6,478 nucleotides of DNA from Thermoleophilia bacterium. GTDB taxonomy: Bacteria; Actinomycetota; Thermoleophilia; Gaiellales; F1-60-MAGs149. Positions 5,881 to 6,478 of the stretch are shown here, piece after piece. Numbering within the stretch: position 1 is the first letter of the stretch; the number at the start of each line of letters is the position of its first letter. Made by a program: the position numbers and the translations under genes. The notes under the pieces are model-generated. The model was not told where the DNA came from. It saw nothing but the letters and a program-made list of their open reading frames with translations, and did no database searches. The stretch is from positions 1-6,478 of the forward strand of contig JAEMTW010000110.1 in the NCBI GenBank assembly GCA_016462095.1, in the 5' to 3' direction.

Positions 5881-6478
5881 CTACGGCAGCGCGGGCAGGT
5901 GCTCGGCGCGCAGCACGTCGAGGTAGCGCGTGCTGCGAAAGCCGATCTCGCGTCCGTCGGCGTGAGGTCGCCCAAGGGCCTTCGTGGCGAGCCGCTTGAG
6001 CGCAAACTCGGGCAGCCAGCGATACCAGCGTTGGATCCGATTGAGACGCGCGTAGCCACTGAGGTGTTGCTGGTGCAGTGCGGCGTAGCGTGCTTGGGCC
6101 TGTGCGGTCGTCAGGTCGCCTGAGAGCGCGCGCATCGCGAGCCGGCCGGCACCGGCTCCAAAGTAGACGGCCGGGCGAATGCCTTCGAGCGTCACGGGCA
6201 GTGCCTGGCCAGCGGCGTCGCCGATAAAGAGCACACCATCGGCGACGGGATCGCGTGGGTTGCAGGCAATTGCGCCGCCGTGGTGTTCGCGTCCTGGCCC
6301 GAGCGTGTCGCGCTGACGGAGCCGTTCCAGCGGTGGCTGCAGCGGCTCCTTGATAAACGAGCCAACACCGGCACGGACGTGATCGCCCGCGGGGAATGAC
6401 CAACCGTAGCCCGATTTGAGCAGCTGTTTTTCGAGGTAGAACGCGAAGCCGTCTGCGTGGGGTGCGGCGGCAGTGGGC
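5881..6478 (-). CDS. Geranylgeranyl-reductase-family FAD oxidoreductase, C-terminal part
   Basis: The last 198 residues are visible; the N-terminal FAD-binding GxGxxG lies beyond the right edge. The visible frame has GYGWSFPAGD (23-32), the family's substrate-domain strand, then VRAGVG. VLFIGDAAGQALPVTLEGI (82-100) is the second FAD motif with the GD that contacts the flavin ribityl and phosphate. A helix-rich tail (about 120-198) ends the protein. The GTG at 6234 is inside the gene and is not the start. Relatives reduce double bonds of isoprenoid chains, such as geranylgeranyl lipids or menaquinone side chains, with FAD and a reduced cofactor at the membrane. Other relatives are halogenases and hydroxylases, so the substrate is open. 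In this minus-strand run it is the most upstream gene visible and may serve the isoprenoid carrier lipid of the glycan genes, but that link is speculative. Confidence 0.82.
   Translation of the reverse strand, partial: PTAAAPHADGFAFYLEKQLLKSGYGWSFPAGDHVRAGVGSFIKEPLQPPLERLRQRDTLGPGREHHGGAIACNPRDPVADGVLFIGDAAGQALPVTLEGIRPAVYFGAGAGRLAMRALSGDLTTAQAQARYAALHQQHLSGYARLNRIQRWYRWLPEFALKRLATKALGRPHADGREIGFRSTRYLDVLRAEHLPALP

Noticed and set aside
5846..6403. Upstream extension of the ACT gene to a 345-codon frame
   Set aside because: The extension is Arg- and Pro-rich and overlaps the oxidoreductase gene, which has the GDAAG and GYGWSFPAGD motifs in another frame.

Overview
The window looks like ordinary chromosome from a high-GC actinobacterium. 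The ANTAR-type response regulator, the frequent GTG starts, the 4-bp gene overlaps and the cell-wall-type sugar genes suggest the class Thermoleophilia (Solirubrobacterales-like). That placement is an inference from protein style only, because no rRNA or marker gene is present.

Left part (1-582, + strand): the 3' end of an ANTAR response regulator gene overlaps a clpS-type adaptor gene by 4 bp. This pairs a predicted RNA-binding antitermination regulator with an N-degron adaptor for Clp proteolysis in one transcript.

Middle (583-866): a convergent intergenic region with two unusual structures. The first is an array of about 3.6 copies of a 44-bp tandem repeat (591-749). The second, starting one base later, is a perfect 43-bp inverted repeat with a 35-base centre (751-871). 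Each arm is itself an imperfect 36-bp palindrome, and the element is bounded by CTAG on both sides. The right-hand CTAG supplies the TAG stop codon of the neighbouring minus-strand gene, so an insertion there would leave that gene intact. This is the most interesting part of the window.

Right part (867-6478, - strand): six genes in one direction, probably one operon, read from right to left. They are a geranylgeranyl-reductase-family FAD oxidoreductase (5' end outside the window), a small ACT-domain protein, a membrane-anchored protein with Ig-like domains and a GATase1-like C-terminus, an NAD-dependent nucleotide-sugar epimerase, a family 2 glycosyltransferase, and a degenerate polysaccharide-deacetylase-like protein. 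The last three are joined by 4-bp stop/start overlaps and are probably translationally coupled. Together they look like a module for making or modifying a surface glycan, with the anchored protein acting outside the membrane and the reductase possibly acting on an isoprenoid lipid. The assignment of a shared pathway is inference.

No tRNA, rRNA, CRISPR array, recognisable transposase or convincing promoter was seen. The promoters of both transcription units lie outside the window.
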